A stretch of 64,000 nucleotides of DNA from HGM12998 sp900756495. Lineage in GTDB: Bacteria; Bacillota; Clostridia; Oscillospirales; Oscillospiraceae. Below are positions 41,568-50,459 of the stretch, one piece after another. Within the stretch, counting starts at the first letter, position 1; each line of letters begins with the position of its first letter. The notes beneath the pieces were generated by a model that saw nothing but the letters and a program-made list of their open reading frames with translations, was not told the origin of the DNA and did no database searches. The translations under genes were made by a program, and so were the position numbers. The stretch spans positions 1 through 64,000 of the forward strand of contig CAUEFI010000003.1 of assembly GCA_958477305.1 (NCBI GenBank), given 5' to 3'.

Positions 41568-42656
41568 ATGCTTCTCTACATCATAATCGCCATTATCATG
41601 TTCGGCCTGCTCATCGCCGTCCACGAGTTTGGGCACTTTATTGCCGCCAAGTCCCTGGGCGTGAAGGTCAATGAATTTGCCATCGGGATGGGGCCGAAGC
41701 TGCTGTCCAGACAGAAAGGAGAGACCCTTTACAGCCTGCGTGCGTTGCCTATCGGCGGTTTCTGCGCCATGGAGGGGGAAGAGGAGGCATCCAGCGATCC
41801 GCGGGCCTTTCACAATAAACCGGCCTGGAAAAAATTTATTATCCTGGTGGCTGGGGCTTTTATGAACTTTGCTGCCGGAGTTCTGATCATCCTGCTGCTT
41901 TTTTCCCAGGCTGCCGGCTTTACTGCGCCGGTGGTCACCGGCTATTTTGACGGCGCTCAAGTGCTGGAAGAGCAGGGGCTGCTGACCGGCGACAGGCTCT
42001 ACCGGGTGGACGGGCACCGGATTTACTCCAATTCCGATGCGCTGCTGTTTCTGGACCGGGCGGGCGATACGGTTGATCTTGAGGTGCTGCGCGGCGGAGA
42101 GCGGGTTCTGCTGGAGGATTTCTATTTTCCAAGGCAGTATCCAAGTGAGACAGAGAGCGGAACGGTTTACAAGCGGGGCATCTATATCGGAGCTGCTGAG
42201 GAGGCCACGCCGGCCCTGATCCTGAAGAACACCTGGTACCAGTCCATCGACTATGTGCGTATGGTATGGATTAGTCTGGGCGATCTGTTCACCGGCGCGG
42301 TAGGCATCAAGGATATGTCCGGAGCCATCGGAATTGTCACGATCCTGGGACAGGCGGGAGAACAGGGGGCGGCGGATGCGGTGGAGAACAATACCTCGCC
42401 TCTGCTGGGCGCTGCCAATGCCATTTTAAACTTTGTGGCCTTTATTGCCATCAACCTGGCAGTGATGAACCTGCTGCCCATTCCAGCGCTGGACGGCGGA
42501 CAGATCCTCTTCCTGGTGGTGGGCGGTATTTACCATTTGTTCACCCGCAAAAGGATTGATCAAAAATATTTGAGCTATATCAACATGGCGGGCTTTTTCT
42601 GCCTGATTGCCCTGATGGCCGTGGTTGCGGTCAACGATGTCGTAAAGCTCTTTTAG
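41568..42656 (+). CDS. rseP: Site-2 intramembrane zinc protease RseP
   Basis: 362 residues. The first membrane helix holds the active-site HEFGHF (HExxH, residues ~21-26), and the last third has NLLPIPALDGGQ with the third zinc ligand Asp. A single PDZ domain (about residues 120-200) lies between. It cleaves transmembrane anti-sigma factors or signal peptides; in Firmicutes the orthologue RasP acts in regulated proteolysis. The anti-sigma-like protein encoded at 12248 is a conceivable substrate; this is speculation. Confidence 0.95.
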   Translation: MLLYIIIAIIMFGLLIAVHEFGHFIAAKSLGVKVNEFAIGMGPKLLSRQKGETLYSLRALPIGGFCAMEGEEEASSDPRAFHNKPAWKKFIILVAGAFMNFAAGVLIILLLFSQAAGFTAPVVTGYFDGAQVLEEQGLLTGDRLYRVDGHRIYSNSDALLFLDRAGDTVDLEVLRGGERVLLEDFYFPRQYPSETESGTVYKRGIYIGAAEEATPALILKNTWYQSIDYVRMVWISLGDLFTGAVGIKDMSGAIGIVTILGQAGEQGAADAVENNTSPLLGAANAILNFVAFIAINLAVMNLLPIPALDGGQILFLVVGGIYHLFTRKRIDQKYLSYINMAGFFCLIALMAVVAVNDVVKLF

Positions 42657-42671
42657 GTAAGGGGTGAAGCC

Positions 42672-43709
42672 ATGACAAGGCGGATTTATGTGGGCGGCGT
42701 CCCGGTCGGGGGCGGCGCGCCCGTTTCCATCCAGTCCATGACCAATACGCGCACGGATGATGTGTCTGCCACCGTGGAGCAGATCCATCGTCTGGAGGAG
42801 GCCGGGTGCCAGATTGTGCGGGTGGCAGTCCCTGATATGGCGGCCGCAAGGGCAATAGGAGCAATCAGGGAGCAGATCTCCATCCCGCTGGTGGTGGACA
42901 TCCACTTCAACTATAAGCTGGCCCTGGAGTGCGTCGCCGCCGGGTGTGACAAGGTGCGGATTAATCCGGGCAATATCGGAGATGAGAGCCGGGTCAGGGA
43001 GGTAGCGCGGGCCTGCCGGAACAGAGGTGTTCCGATTCGGGTAGGCGTAAACGGCGGCTCTCTCGAGAAGGCGCTGCTGGCCAAATATGGCGGCTTTACG
43101 CCGGAGGCCCTGGTGGAATCTGCGCTGAATCAGGTGGCGCTGTTACATAAATTTGATTTTACCGATATCTGCGTGTCACTGAAATGCTCCAGCGTCAGGG
43201 ACACTGTGGCTGCCTACCGCATTATGGCGGAGCGGTCCGACTGTCCCCTCCATCTGGGCGTTACCGAGGCGGGGACGCCCCGCATGGGGATTATAAAATC
43301 GGCCGCCGGCATCGGCGGACTGCTGGCCCTTGGCATCGGCGATACCATGCGGGTCTCTCTCTCCGCCGACCCGGTGAAGGAGGTGTCCGCCGCAAGGGAT
43401 ATTTTGAAGGCTGTGGGGCTGCGTCGGGAGGAGCCGGAGCTGATTGCCTGCCCCACCTGCGGCCGAACCCGTATTGACCTCATCAGCTTGGCGGAGCAGG
43501 TGGAGGAGCGCCTGAAGGAGGTGCATAAGCCCATCACTGTGGCCGTTATGGGGTGTGCCGTCAATGGACCGGGAGAGGCCTCCGCCGCCGACGTGGGCAT
43601 TGCCGGCGGCGTACAGGAGGGGTTGCTCTTCCAAAAGGGGGAAATTGTGAAAAAAGTACCCCAGGAGCGGCTGGTGGACGAGCTGTTTGCCCTCATTGAT
43701 CAGCTGTAA
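42672..43709 (+). CDS. ispG: 4-hydroxy-3-methylbut-2-enyl diphosphate synthase (flavodoxin)
   Basis: 345 residues. TRRIYVGGVPVGGGAPVSIQSM at the start and the C-terminal [4Fe-4S] ligands in ACPTCGRTRID and VMGCAVNGPGEA are the GcpE/IspG hallmarks. It reduces MEcPP to HMBPP in the MEP pathway. The GGGGTGAAGCC site lies just before the ATG, 15 bp after rseP. Confidence 0.97.
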   Translation: MTRRIYVGGVPVGGGAPVSIQSMTNTRTDDVSATVEQIHRLEEAGCQIVRVAVPDMAAARAIGAIREQISIPLVVDIHFNYKLALECVAAGCDKVRINPGNIGDESRVREVARACRNRGVPIRVGVNGGSLEKALLAKYGGFTPEALVESALNQVALLHKFDFTDICVSLKCSSVRDTVAAYRIMAERSDCPLHLGVTEAGTPRMGIIKSAAGIGGLLALGIGDTMRVSLSADPVKEVSAARDILKAVGLRREEPELIACPTCGRTRIDLISLAEQVEERLKEVHKPITVAVMGCAVNGPGEASAADVGIAGGVQEGLLFQKGEIVKKVPQERLVDELFALIDQL

Positions 43710-43796
43710 GCATTCAGCGTGCAGCCCCGGCGTATGGGCGCCGCCTTATGAAACAGAGACTATTTTACCACATAATGACCAGGAGTTTGATTGCCT

Positions 43797-46700
43797 ATGG
43801 CCCAAGAGATCCCCTTTTTGAATTTTTTCTCCGCCCTGCCGCGGGACCCGGCGCTGATTCCGCTGGCCCGGGAACTGCTGGTGACGGGGGCGGAAATTGA
43901 CAAGACCACCCGTACGCTGCGGGCGGCCCTGACCGGTCCAGCCCTGGAGGGGCGGAGTCTGGCGCAGCTGGAGCAGTCGGTGGCCGCCGCATACCGCATG
44001 CAGCGGGTGGAGTTTCAGCTCTCGCAGGCCGTAGCCGCGCCTCCAGCTGCGCCCCCGGCCGATGCTCCGCCGCCCGAGGCGGCGGACGACCCCTTTGCCC
44101 GGACGGAGGCCATCCGGAGGGAGGCGCTGCAAAAGCTGAAGCGCGTCAAGCCCTCAGAGCCGAAGAAGGGGAGCGGGGGACACGGCCGGATGATCTACGG
44201 AAAGCACGAGATCAAAAAAGAGCCTGTACCCATGAGCACCCTGGACCTGGATATGGGGACGGTGGTGGTGGAGGGGGACGTCTTCTTCGTCGACCACAGG
44301 GAACTGAAAAAGCGGGGGGCCTGGGTGGTCTCCTTCGACGTCACCGACCACACCGGATCCATCCGGGTCAGTAAATTCTTCCCGGGGGATGAGGGCAAGC
44401 CCATTGTGGATGGGGTCAAAAAGGGCCAGCATCTTCTGATTCAGGGAAAGCTGAACATCGACCGCTTTTCCGGCGACATGGTGCTGGAGCCCTACGCCGT
44501 CATGGAGGGCAAAAAGGAGCCCAAGCAGGACGACGCGCCTGAGAAGCGGGTGGAGCTCCATCTGCATACCACCATGTCGTCTATGGACGCCCTCACAGTT
44601 GTCAGCCCCAAGGCGGGCCCTGACGCCAACGTGGTCAAGCGGGCCGAGGCATGGGGCCACAGGGCCATTGCCATTACCGACCACGGCGTGGCCCAGGCCT
44701 TTCCGGACGCATGGCACTCGGCCAAGAACATCAAAATACTCTACGGCGTGGAGGCCTATTTTATCAACGATGTGGACGACAGGGTGGTCATTCACGGGGA
44801 CGCGCGGGGCGGTTTTCAGCAGGAAATCGTCTGTTTTGATATTGAGACCACCGGCCTGGACAAGCGCAGGGACGTGATCACGGAAATCGGCGCCGTCATC
44901 CTGCGCAACGGCCAGATAGCGGAGACCTTCAATACTTTTGCAAATCCAGGCCGTCCTCTGGACAGGGAGATTGTGGAGCTCACCGGCATTACCGACGACA
45001 TGCTGCGCGGCGCCCCCTCCCAGGCCGAGGCCATCGCTGCGTTCCTGGATTTTGCCGGGGATCGTCTGCTGGCCGCCCACAACGCCGAATTTGATATGGG
45101 ATTTATTGCCGAGGGGTGCCAGAGAATGGGCCGGCCGTTCCGCAATCCCTCGCTGGACACCCTGATCCTGGCCCAAAACCTGCTGCCCGACCTGGGAAAG
45201 TACAAGCTGGACATTGTGGCCAATCACCTGAATCTCCCCGCCTTCAACCACCATCGGGCCAGCGACGACGCAGGCGTGGTGGCCTACATGCTCCAGCCCT
45301 TCTTTAAAATGCTGGAGGACCAGGGGATTCGCAGCATGGAGGAGATCAATCCCGCCATGACCAAGCTGCGGGGGGGAGGCAAGGCCCGCCGCCAGCCCAA
45401 ACACCTGATTGTCCTGGCCAAGAATCAGCTGGGACTGCGCAATCTCTACAAGCTGATCTCGCTGTCCCATCTGGAGCATTTCAAGCGCTACCCCATCATG
45501 CCCAAGAGCGTCATCAATCAGAACCGGGAGGGCCTCATCCTGGGGTCGGCCTGTGAGGCGGGGGAGCTCTTTGAGGCGGTGGTGAAGCATAAGGACTTCG
45601 ATGAGCTCAAGCGGATTGCCTCCTGGTACGACTTCCTGGAGATCCAGCCCCTGTGCAACAATGCCTTTATGCTCCGCAAGGGGATTGTGCGCAGTGAGGA
45701 AGAGTTGAAGGACTTCAACCGCACCATCGTAGAGCTGGGGCGCGCGCTGGACAAGCCGGTCTGCGCCACAGGAGACGTACATTTCCTGGATCCGGAGGAC
45801 GAGATCTACCGCCACATCCTTCTGGCATCCAAAGGCTTTGAGGACGCCGACTCGCCTCTGCCCATCTACTTCAAGACCACCGGCGAGATGCTGGAGGAGT
45901 TCTCCTATTTGGGAAAGAAGACCGCCTATGAGGTGGTGGTGCGCAACACCAACCTGGTGGCGGACTGGTGCGAGACCGTGCTGCCTCTGCCCAAGGGACT
46001 CTTTGCGCCAAAGCTGGAGGACTCGGATGGAGAGCTCAAGCGGCTGGTTTGGGGGAAAGCAAAAGACCTTTACGGCGAGAATCCGCCCCAGATTGTTGTG
46101 GACCGCATCAACACGGAGCTGGGAGACATCATCAACTGCAAATATGATGTAATCTATATGTCTGCGCAGAAGCTGGTGCAGGACTCCCTGGCCCACGGAT
46201 ATCTGGTGGGGTCCCGGGGCAGTGTGGGATCCTCGCTGGTGGCTTTCATGTCTGGCATTACCGAGGTCAACTCCCTGCCGCCGCACTACCGCTGTCCCAA
46301 ATGCAAGCACACGGACTTTGACTATGCCAAGGACCCCGAGCACCACTATGGCTGCGGGGCCGATATGCCCGACATGGACTGCCCGGTCTGCGGAACCCCC
46401 TATGCCAAGGACGGCTTCAATATCCCCTTTGAGACGTTCCTGGGGTTTGGAGGAGATAAAGTGCCGGATATCGACCTGAACTTTTCGGGAGAGTACCAGG
46501 CAAATGCCCACCGCTATACCTTTGAGCTCTTTGGGCAGACCCACGTCTTCCGGGCGGGGACCATTGGTACGGTGGCCGAAAAGACCGCCTTCGGCTATGT
46601 GAAAAAATATCTGGACGAGCGCGCCCTCCGGGTGCCGCGGGCAGAGGAGAACCGGCTGGCCCAGGGCTGCACCGGCGTCAAGCGGACCACAGGGCAGCAC

Positions 46701-47894
46701 CCCGGCGGAATGGTAGTCATTCCGCAAAACCGGGAGATCTACGACTTCTGCCCCGTGCAGCACCCTGCGGACGACACGGGCACCGACATCATTACCACTC
46801 ACTTTGAATATCACTCCATGGAGTCCAACCTGCTGAAGCTGGATATCCTGGGACACGACGACCCGTCCATGATCCGTATGCTGGAGGATTTGACCGGGGT
46901 CAACGCCCGCGAGATCCCTCTGGATGATAAGGACACCATGTCCATCTTTACCTCCTCCGAGGTGCTGGGTTATGTGGATGATAAGGTGTTGGGGCCCACT
47001 GGAGCCGTGGCCATCCCCGAGTTCAACACAAAGTTTACCCGGGGTATGCTCATGGACACCCAGCCCCATGAATTCGACATCCTGATCCGCCTCTCCGGCT
47101 TCTCCCACGGCACCGACGTGTGGCTTGGCAACGCCAAGGACCTTATCGTCAACCAGGGGATCCCGGTCGGGCAGGCCATCGGCTGCCGCGACGATATCAT
47201 GATCTACCTGATCGCCTGCGGCATGAATGAAAAGCGGGCCTTCAAAATTATGGAGGCCGTCCGAAAGGGCAGGGGACTCCCGGAGGGCGCTGAGGAGGAG
47301 ATGAAGGCGGCCGGTGTGCCCGACTGGTATATTGAGTCCTGCAAGAAGATCAAGTATCTGTTCCCCAAGGCCCATGCCGTGGCTTACGTAATGATGGCCT
47401 TCCGCATCGCCTGGTTCAAGGTCCACCGGCCGCTGGCCTTTTATGCCGCATACTTCTCCATTCGGGCCAAGGCCTTTGACGAGACCTGTATGTGCCGTGG
47501 AATGGAGACCTGCCAGAAGAAGATGAAGGAGATCATCGCGAAGGACAAGGAGGCCAGCGCCGTAGAGCAGGATATGCTGACCACCCTGGAGGTTGTCTAT
47601 GAATTTTACCTGCGGGGCTTTACCTTCCACCATGTGGATCTCTATCAGTCTCATGCCGTCCATTTTCTGGTGGACGAGAGCGCCAAGGCGCTGACCCCGC
47701 CCTTTACCTCCATCCCGGGGCTGGGCGAGACGGCGGCCTGGTCGATTCTGGAACAGCGGGAGGGAAAGCGGTTTATCTCCATCGAGGAGTTCTCAGCGGC
47801 CTGTCCCAAGGTATCCAAGACCCATATTGAGCAGCTCAAGGCCGCCGGAGCCTTGGACGGCCTGCCGGATACCAGCCAGATTACGCTGTTTTAG
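43797..47894 (+). CDS. polC: DNA polymerase III PolC (Gram-positive replicase)
   Basis: 1365 residues from the ATG at 43797 (a TTG six bases earlier is possible). An N-terminal domain (1-130) precedes an OB fold (about 150-235). PHP motifs start at VELHLHTTMSSMDALT (about 251). The proofreading exonuclease has FDIETTGLDKRRDVITEIGAV (about 346) and LAAHNAEFDMGF. A zinc region CPKCKH...CPVCGTPY (about 833-875) and the palm with DKVPDIDLNFSGEYQ (about 885-900) follow. Its total length is slightly short for PolC (~1430). It is an alpha-type subunit of low-GC Gram-positive replisomes. Confidence 0.98.
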   Translation: MAQEIPFLNFFSALPRDPALIPLARELLVTGAEIDKTTRTLRAALTGPALEGRSLAQLEQSVAAAYRMQRVEFQLSQAVAAPPAAPPADAPPPEAADDPFARTEAIRREALQKLKRVKPSEPKKGSGGHGRMIYGKHEIKKEPVPMSTLDLDMGTVVVEGDVFFVDHRELKKRGAWVVSFDVTDHTGSIRVSKFFPGDEGKPIVDGVKKGQHLLIQGKLNIDRFSGDMVLEPYAVMEGKKEPKQDDAPEKRVELHLHTTMSSMDALTVVSPKAGPDANVVKRAEAWGHRAIAITDHGVAQAFPDAWHSAKNIKILYGVEAYFINDVDDRVVIHGDARGGFQQEIVCFDIETTGLDKRRDVITEIGAVILRNGQIAETFNTFANPGRPLDREIVELTGITDDMLRGAPSQAEAIAAFLDFAGDRLLAAHNAEFDMGFIAEGCQRMGRPFRNPSLDTLILAQNLLPDLGKYKLDIVANHLNLPAFNHHRASDDAGVVAYMLQPFFKMLEDQGIRSMEEINPAMTKLRGGGKARRQPKHLIVLAKNQLGLRNLYKLISLSHLEHFKRYPIMPKSVINQNREGLILGSACEAGELFEAVVKHKDFDELKRIASWYDFLEIQPLCNNAFMLRKGIVRSEEELKDFNRTIVELGRALDKPVCATGDVHFLDPEDEIYRHILLASKGFEDADSPLPIYFKTTGEMLEEFSYLGKKTAYEVVVRNTNLVADWCETVLPLPKGLFAPKLEDSDGELKRLVWGKAKDLYGENPPQIVVDRINTELGDIINCKYDVIYMSAQKLVQDSLAHGYLVGSRGSVGSSLVAFMSGITEVNSLPPHYRCPKCKHTDFDYAKDPEHHYGCGADMPDMDCPVCGTPYAKDGFNIPFETFLGFGGDKVPDIDLNFSGEYQANAHRYTFELFGQTHVFRAGTIGTVAEKTAFGYVKKYLDERALRVPRAEENRLAQGCTGVKRTTGQHPGGMVVIPQNREIYDFCPVQHPADDTGTDIITTHFEYHSMESNLLKLDILGHDDPSMIRMLEDLTGVNAREIPLDDKDTMSIFTSSEVLGYVDDKVLGPTGAVAIPEFNTKFTRGMLMDTQPHEFDILIRLSGFSHGTDVWLGNAKDLIVNQGIPVGQAIGCRDDIMIYLIACGMNEKRAFKIMEAVRKGRGLPEGAEEEMKAAGVPDWYIESCKKIKYLFPKAHAVAYVMMAFRIAWFKVHRPLAFYAAYFSIRAKAFDETCMCRGMETCQKKMKEIIAKDKEASAVEQDMLTTLEVVYEFYLRGFTFHHVDLYQSHAVHFLVDESAKALTPPFTSIPGLGETAAWSILEQREGKRFISIEEFSAACPKVSKTHIEQLKAAGALDGLPDTSQITLF

Positions 47895-47960
47895 CCTGCG
47901 GACAGGCACCAGGACCACAACCATCCCTACTCACCCCGACCATTAGAAAGAGAGGTTTTC

Positions 47961-50234
47961 ATGAAGCATTTCAGACGCCCTGCCGCACTGGTTCTGACCC
48001 TGTCGCTGGTCTTTACCCTCCTGCTGCCCGCAGCCCAGGCGCGGGAGACGGAATTCTTTTCCGAGTTTCCCGATCCGGTGCCCGCCCAGGCACAAGACTG
48101 GGAACCGGCGGATACGGCGGAACTGGATCGTATCCTCGAAAGCCTCTCTGCCGCGCTCAAAAAGCAGGGAAATGAGGAGAAGGTCCTGTATCTCTGTGCA
48201 GAGCTGACGATGACCTATCAGCTGATGTACAACTCCTATACCTTCTGCATGCTGGATTACTACCGGGATCCCGCCTCCTGTGCGGAGGACTATGTGAAGT
48301 GGAACGCAGCGATCAACCAGGCCTATAACAGCTGGCTCTCCGGATACCAGGAGGTACTGAACAACAGCGAATACGGCCCCGTTCTCACCCGCGAGCTGGG
48401 GGTGAGAGAAGCGGTCAGCCTGCTGGCCGTGAAGCCGGATACCCCGGAGCAGCTGGCGCTGCTGGAGCGGGAGAGCGAGCTGGTGGACGCATACTGGACA
48501 GCGGTCACCCAGGTCTATGAGACAGAGCTGGGGGGCAGGACCTGGACCGAGGCGTCCCTGCAGGAGGATGAGTCGCTGAGCGAGGAGGAGGCGTTGGCAG
48601 CAGAGCTGGCCATCGCTCAGGCCAGAAACGAGGCCGCCGCCGTTATTTTTGCCGAGCTTGTTGCGCTGCGCAATGAATACGCCCTTTCCAAAGGCTATGA
48701 TAACTACACAGACTATGCCTATGCGGAGGTATACGGCCGGGATTACACGCCGGAAGACGCCGCTGTACTTTTTGAGGCGGTAAAGGCTGAGATTGTCCCG
48801 CTGGAGCGGGATCTCGCCGTCCCGGGGTTCTACAACGCGGCCTTGAGCGCCGCGCTTCTCACCGGTCTTGAGGACCAGACACAGGACGAGATGCTGGATG
48901 CGGTGGAACCCTATGTGGGCGAAATTTCCAGTGAATATGCCGAAGTTTTTGACTACATGCGTGAAAACAACCTGTGTGATATCGGCCCGCTGGAGACTAA
49001 GCTGGATGTGGGGTTCACTACAGAGCTGCCGGTTTTTTCCTCGGCCTATCTGTTTAACGCCCCCTATGGAAATTACTACGATGTCAAAACATTGATCCAC
49101 GAATTTGGGCATTACGCCCATTTCTGCCTGAATTTCAGCGGCGCATCCCGGTGCTACGACGTCTCTGAGATCCACTCCCAGGGGCTGGAGACGCTCTTCC
49201 TGGCCTTTGCCGACGATCTGGCCGGGGAGGCGGGGGGAGACGCCTATCGCGCCGCTGTGGTGGGGGATCTCGTCTATGCGATTACAGACGGCTGTCTTTA
49301 CGACGAGTTCCAGCAGGCGGTTTACGCGGACGGAGACATGACGGTATCCGAAATGAACCGGCTGTTCCGCAGTCTCTCTGAGGAGTATGGCTATATCTAC
49401 GGCGCGGACAGCGACGAGGCATACAACTGGGTGCAGGTATCCCACACCTTTGAGAGCCCCTTCTACTACATCAGCTATGCCACCTCTGCGCTCACTGCGT
49501 TGGAGATCCTGACGCGTGCTGCAGAGAATTTTCCCGCCGCTGCAGATGCCTACCTCGCGCTGGCGGCCCAGACCAATGTGGAGGGATACCGGGCGGCCGT
49601 AGAGGCAGCCGGATTCTCCGACGTCTTCCTGGAGGGCGCGGTGACCGCCATTGCCGGAGATCTGAGAGACTACGCCAACCGGGAGATCTATGATTTGCCC
49701 GCATTCTCCGATCTGGAGGGACACTGGGCGGCCGATGATGCCTACCTCTGCGCGGCCTGCGGCCTCTTTCAGGGAGATCAGGCCGGGAATTTCCTGCCTG
49801 ACGGCCCCATGACCCGGGCGGCTCTGGTTACCACGCTGTGGCGGCTGGCGGGTACGCCAGAGGCGCCGGCACGGACGGACTTTGCCGATATAGCCGCCGG
49901 AGCTTGGTACGAGACGGCGGTGAACTGGGCGGCCTCCTCCGGAGTGGCCTCGGGAACAGGCTCGGGCTTTGACCCGGACGCCCCCATGACCCGGGAACAA
50001 TTTGCCGCTATGCTCTACCGCTTTGCCGGTACGCCTTCGCTGGCGGAGGGAAGCAGCACAGTACTGGACGCCTATGTTGACAGCAGCGAAGTCTCACAGT
50101 GGGCGGCCGACGCGGTGGCCTGGGCGGTGGAAGAGGGCGTTCTCACCGGAAAGCCGGGAGAACGGCTGGATCCGTCCGGAGCCGCCAGCCGGGCCGAGGC
50201 CGCCGTTATGCTTGCCCGCTGTCTGGCTGAATAG
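47961..50234 (+). CDS. Secreted M3-family oligoendopeptidase with three SLH domains
   Basis: 757 residues. A signal peptide (KHFRRPAALVLTLSLVFTLLLPAAQA) is followed by a helical M3 peptidase domain with the zinc motif TLIHEFGHYAHF (His at about residue 380) and the third ligand region SEIHSQGLETLFL about 25 residues later. Residues ~575-757 hold three SLH repeats (FSDLEGHWAADDAY..., FADIAAGAWYETAVNWA..., YVDSSEVSQWAADAVAWA...), which anchor proteins to secondary cell-wall polymers. M3 peptidases are normally cytosolic; here the enzyme is exported and bound to the wall, so it probably trims peptides at the surface. It follows polC but is functionally separate. Confidence 0.9.
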   Translation: MKHFRRPAALVLTLSLVFTLLLPAAQARETEFFSEFPDPVPAQAQDWEPADTAELDRILESLSAALKKQGNEEKVLYLCAELTMTYQLMYNSYTFCMLDYYRDPASCAEDYVKWNAAINQAYNSWLSGYQEVLNNSEYGPVLTRELGVREAVSLLAVKPDTPEQLALLERESELVDAYWTAVTQVYETELGGRTWTEASLQEDESLSEEEALAAELAIAQARNEAAAVIFAELVALRNEYALSKGYDNYTDYAYAEVYGRDYTPEDAAVLFEAVKAEIVPLERDLAVPGFYNAALSAALLTGLEDQTQDEMLDAVEPYVGEISSEYAEVFDYMRENNLCDIGPLETKLDVGFTTELPVFSSAYLFNAPYGNYYDVKTLIHEFGHYAHFCLNFSGASRCYDVSEIHSQGLETLFLAFADDLAGEAGGDAYRAAVVGDLVYAITDGCLYDEFQQAVYADGDMTVSEMNRLFRSLSEEYGYIYGADSDEAYNWVQVSHTFESPFYYISYATSALTALEILTRAAENFPAAADAYLALAAQTNVEGYRAAVEAAGFSDVFLEGAVTAIAGDLRDYANREIYDLPAFSDLEGHWAADDAYLCAACGLFQGDQAGNFLPDGPMTRAALVTTLWRLAGTPEAPARTDFADIAAGAWYETAVNWAASSGVASGTGSGFDPDAPMTREQFAAMLYRFAGTPSLAEGSSTVLDAYVDSSEVSQWAADAVAWAVEEGVLTGKPGERLDPSGAASRAEAAVMLARCLAE

Positions 50235-50247
50235 AAAAGACTTTGAT

Positions 50248-50282
50248 TCAAATGCGCGCTGCGGCAGGCAGCGCGCATTTGA
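50248..50282 (+). terminator. Hairpin after the M3-SLH peptidase gene
   Basis: 15-bp stem TCAAATGCGCGCTGC and its complement, 5-base loop; no T-run follows. It is the only candidate terminator before the his promoter. Confidence 0.6.
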
Positions 50283-50394
50283 GAACCTGCAGCTCAAATC
50301 CGCGGCGCCGCAGATTCCAGCGCTGTTTTGCAGCGTTCCTCCGCAGGCGGACGAAGTTCAGTTCACCTGCATCTGTTTTCCCGTACCGCCGCCC

Positions 50395-50423
50395 TTGACA
50401 GCAGCACGAGAATATAGTATAGT
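50395..50423 (+). promoter_or_regulatory. Promoter of the histidine operon
   Basis: TTGACA, 17-base spacer, TATAGT (one base from consensus). The start of transcription would be near 50430, leaving only about 30 nt of leader before hisZG. Confidence 0.82.
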
Positions 50424-50459
50424 AGCGTGGTAAAGTGATAAAGAGAAGGGGAGACCCCA

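Noticed and set aside
44154..47663. Antisense open frame of 1169 codons opposite polC
   Set aside because: It mirrors the polC codons in a GC-rich gene, has no RBS and its product shows no domain. Such long antisense frames are common opposite biased GC-rich genes.
47943..50000. Antisense open frame of 685 codons opposite the M3-SLH gene
   Set aside because: Same reason: shadow frame without RBS or recognisable protein; the opposite strand encodes a clear metallopeptidase.
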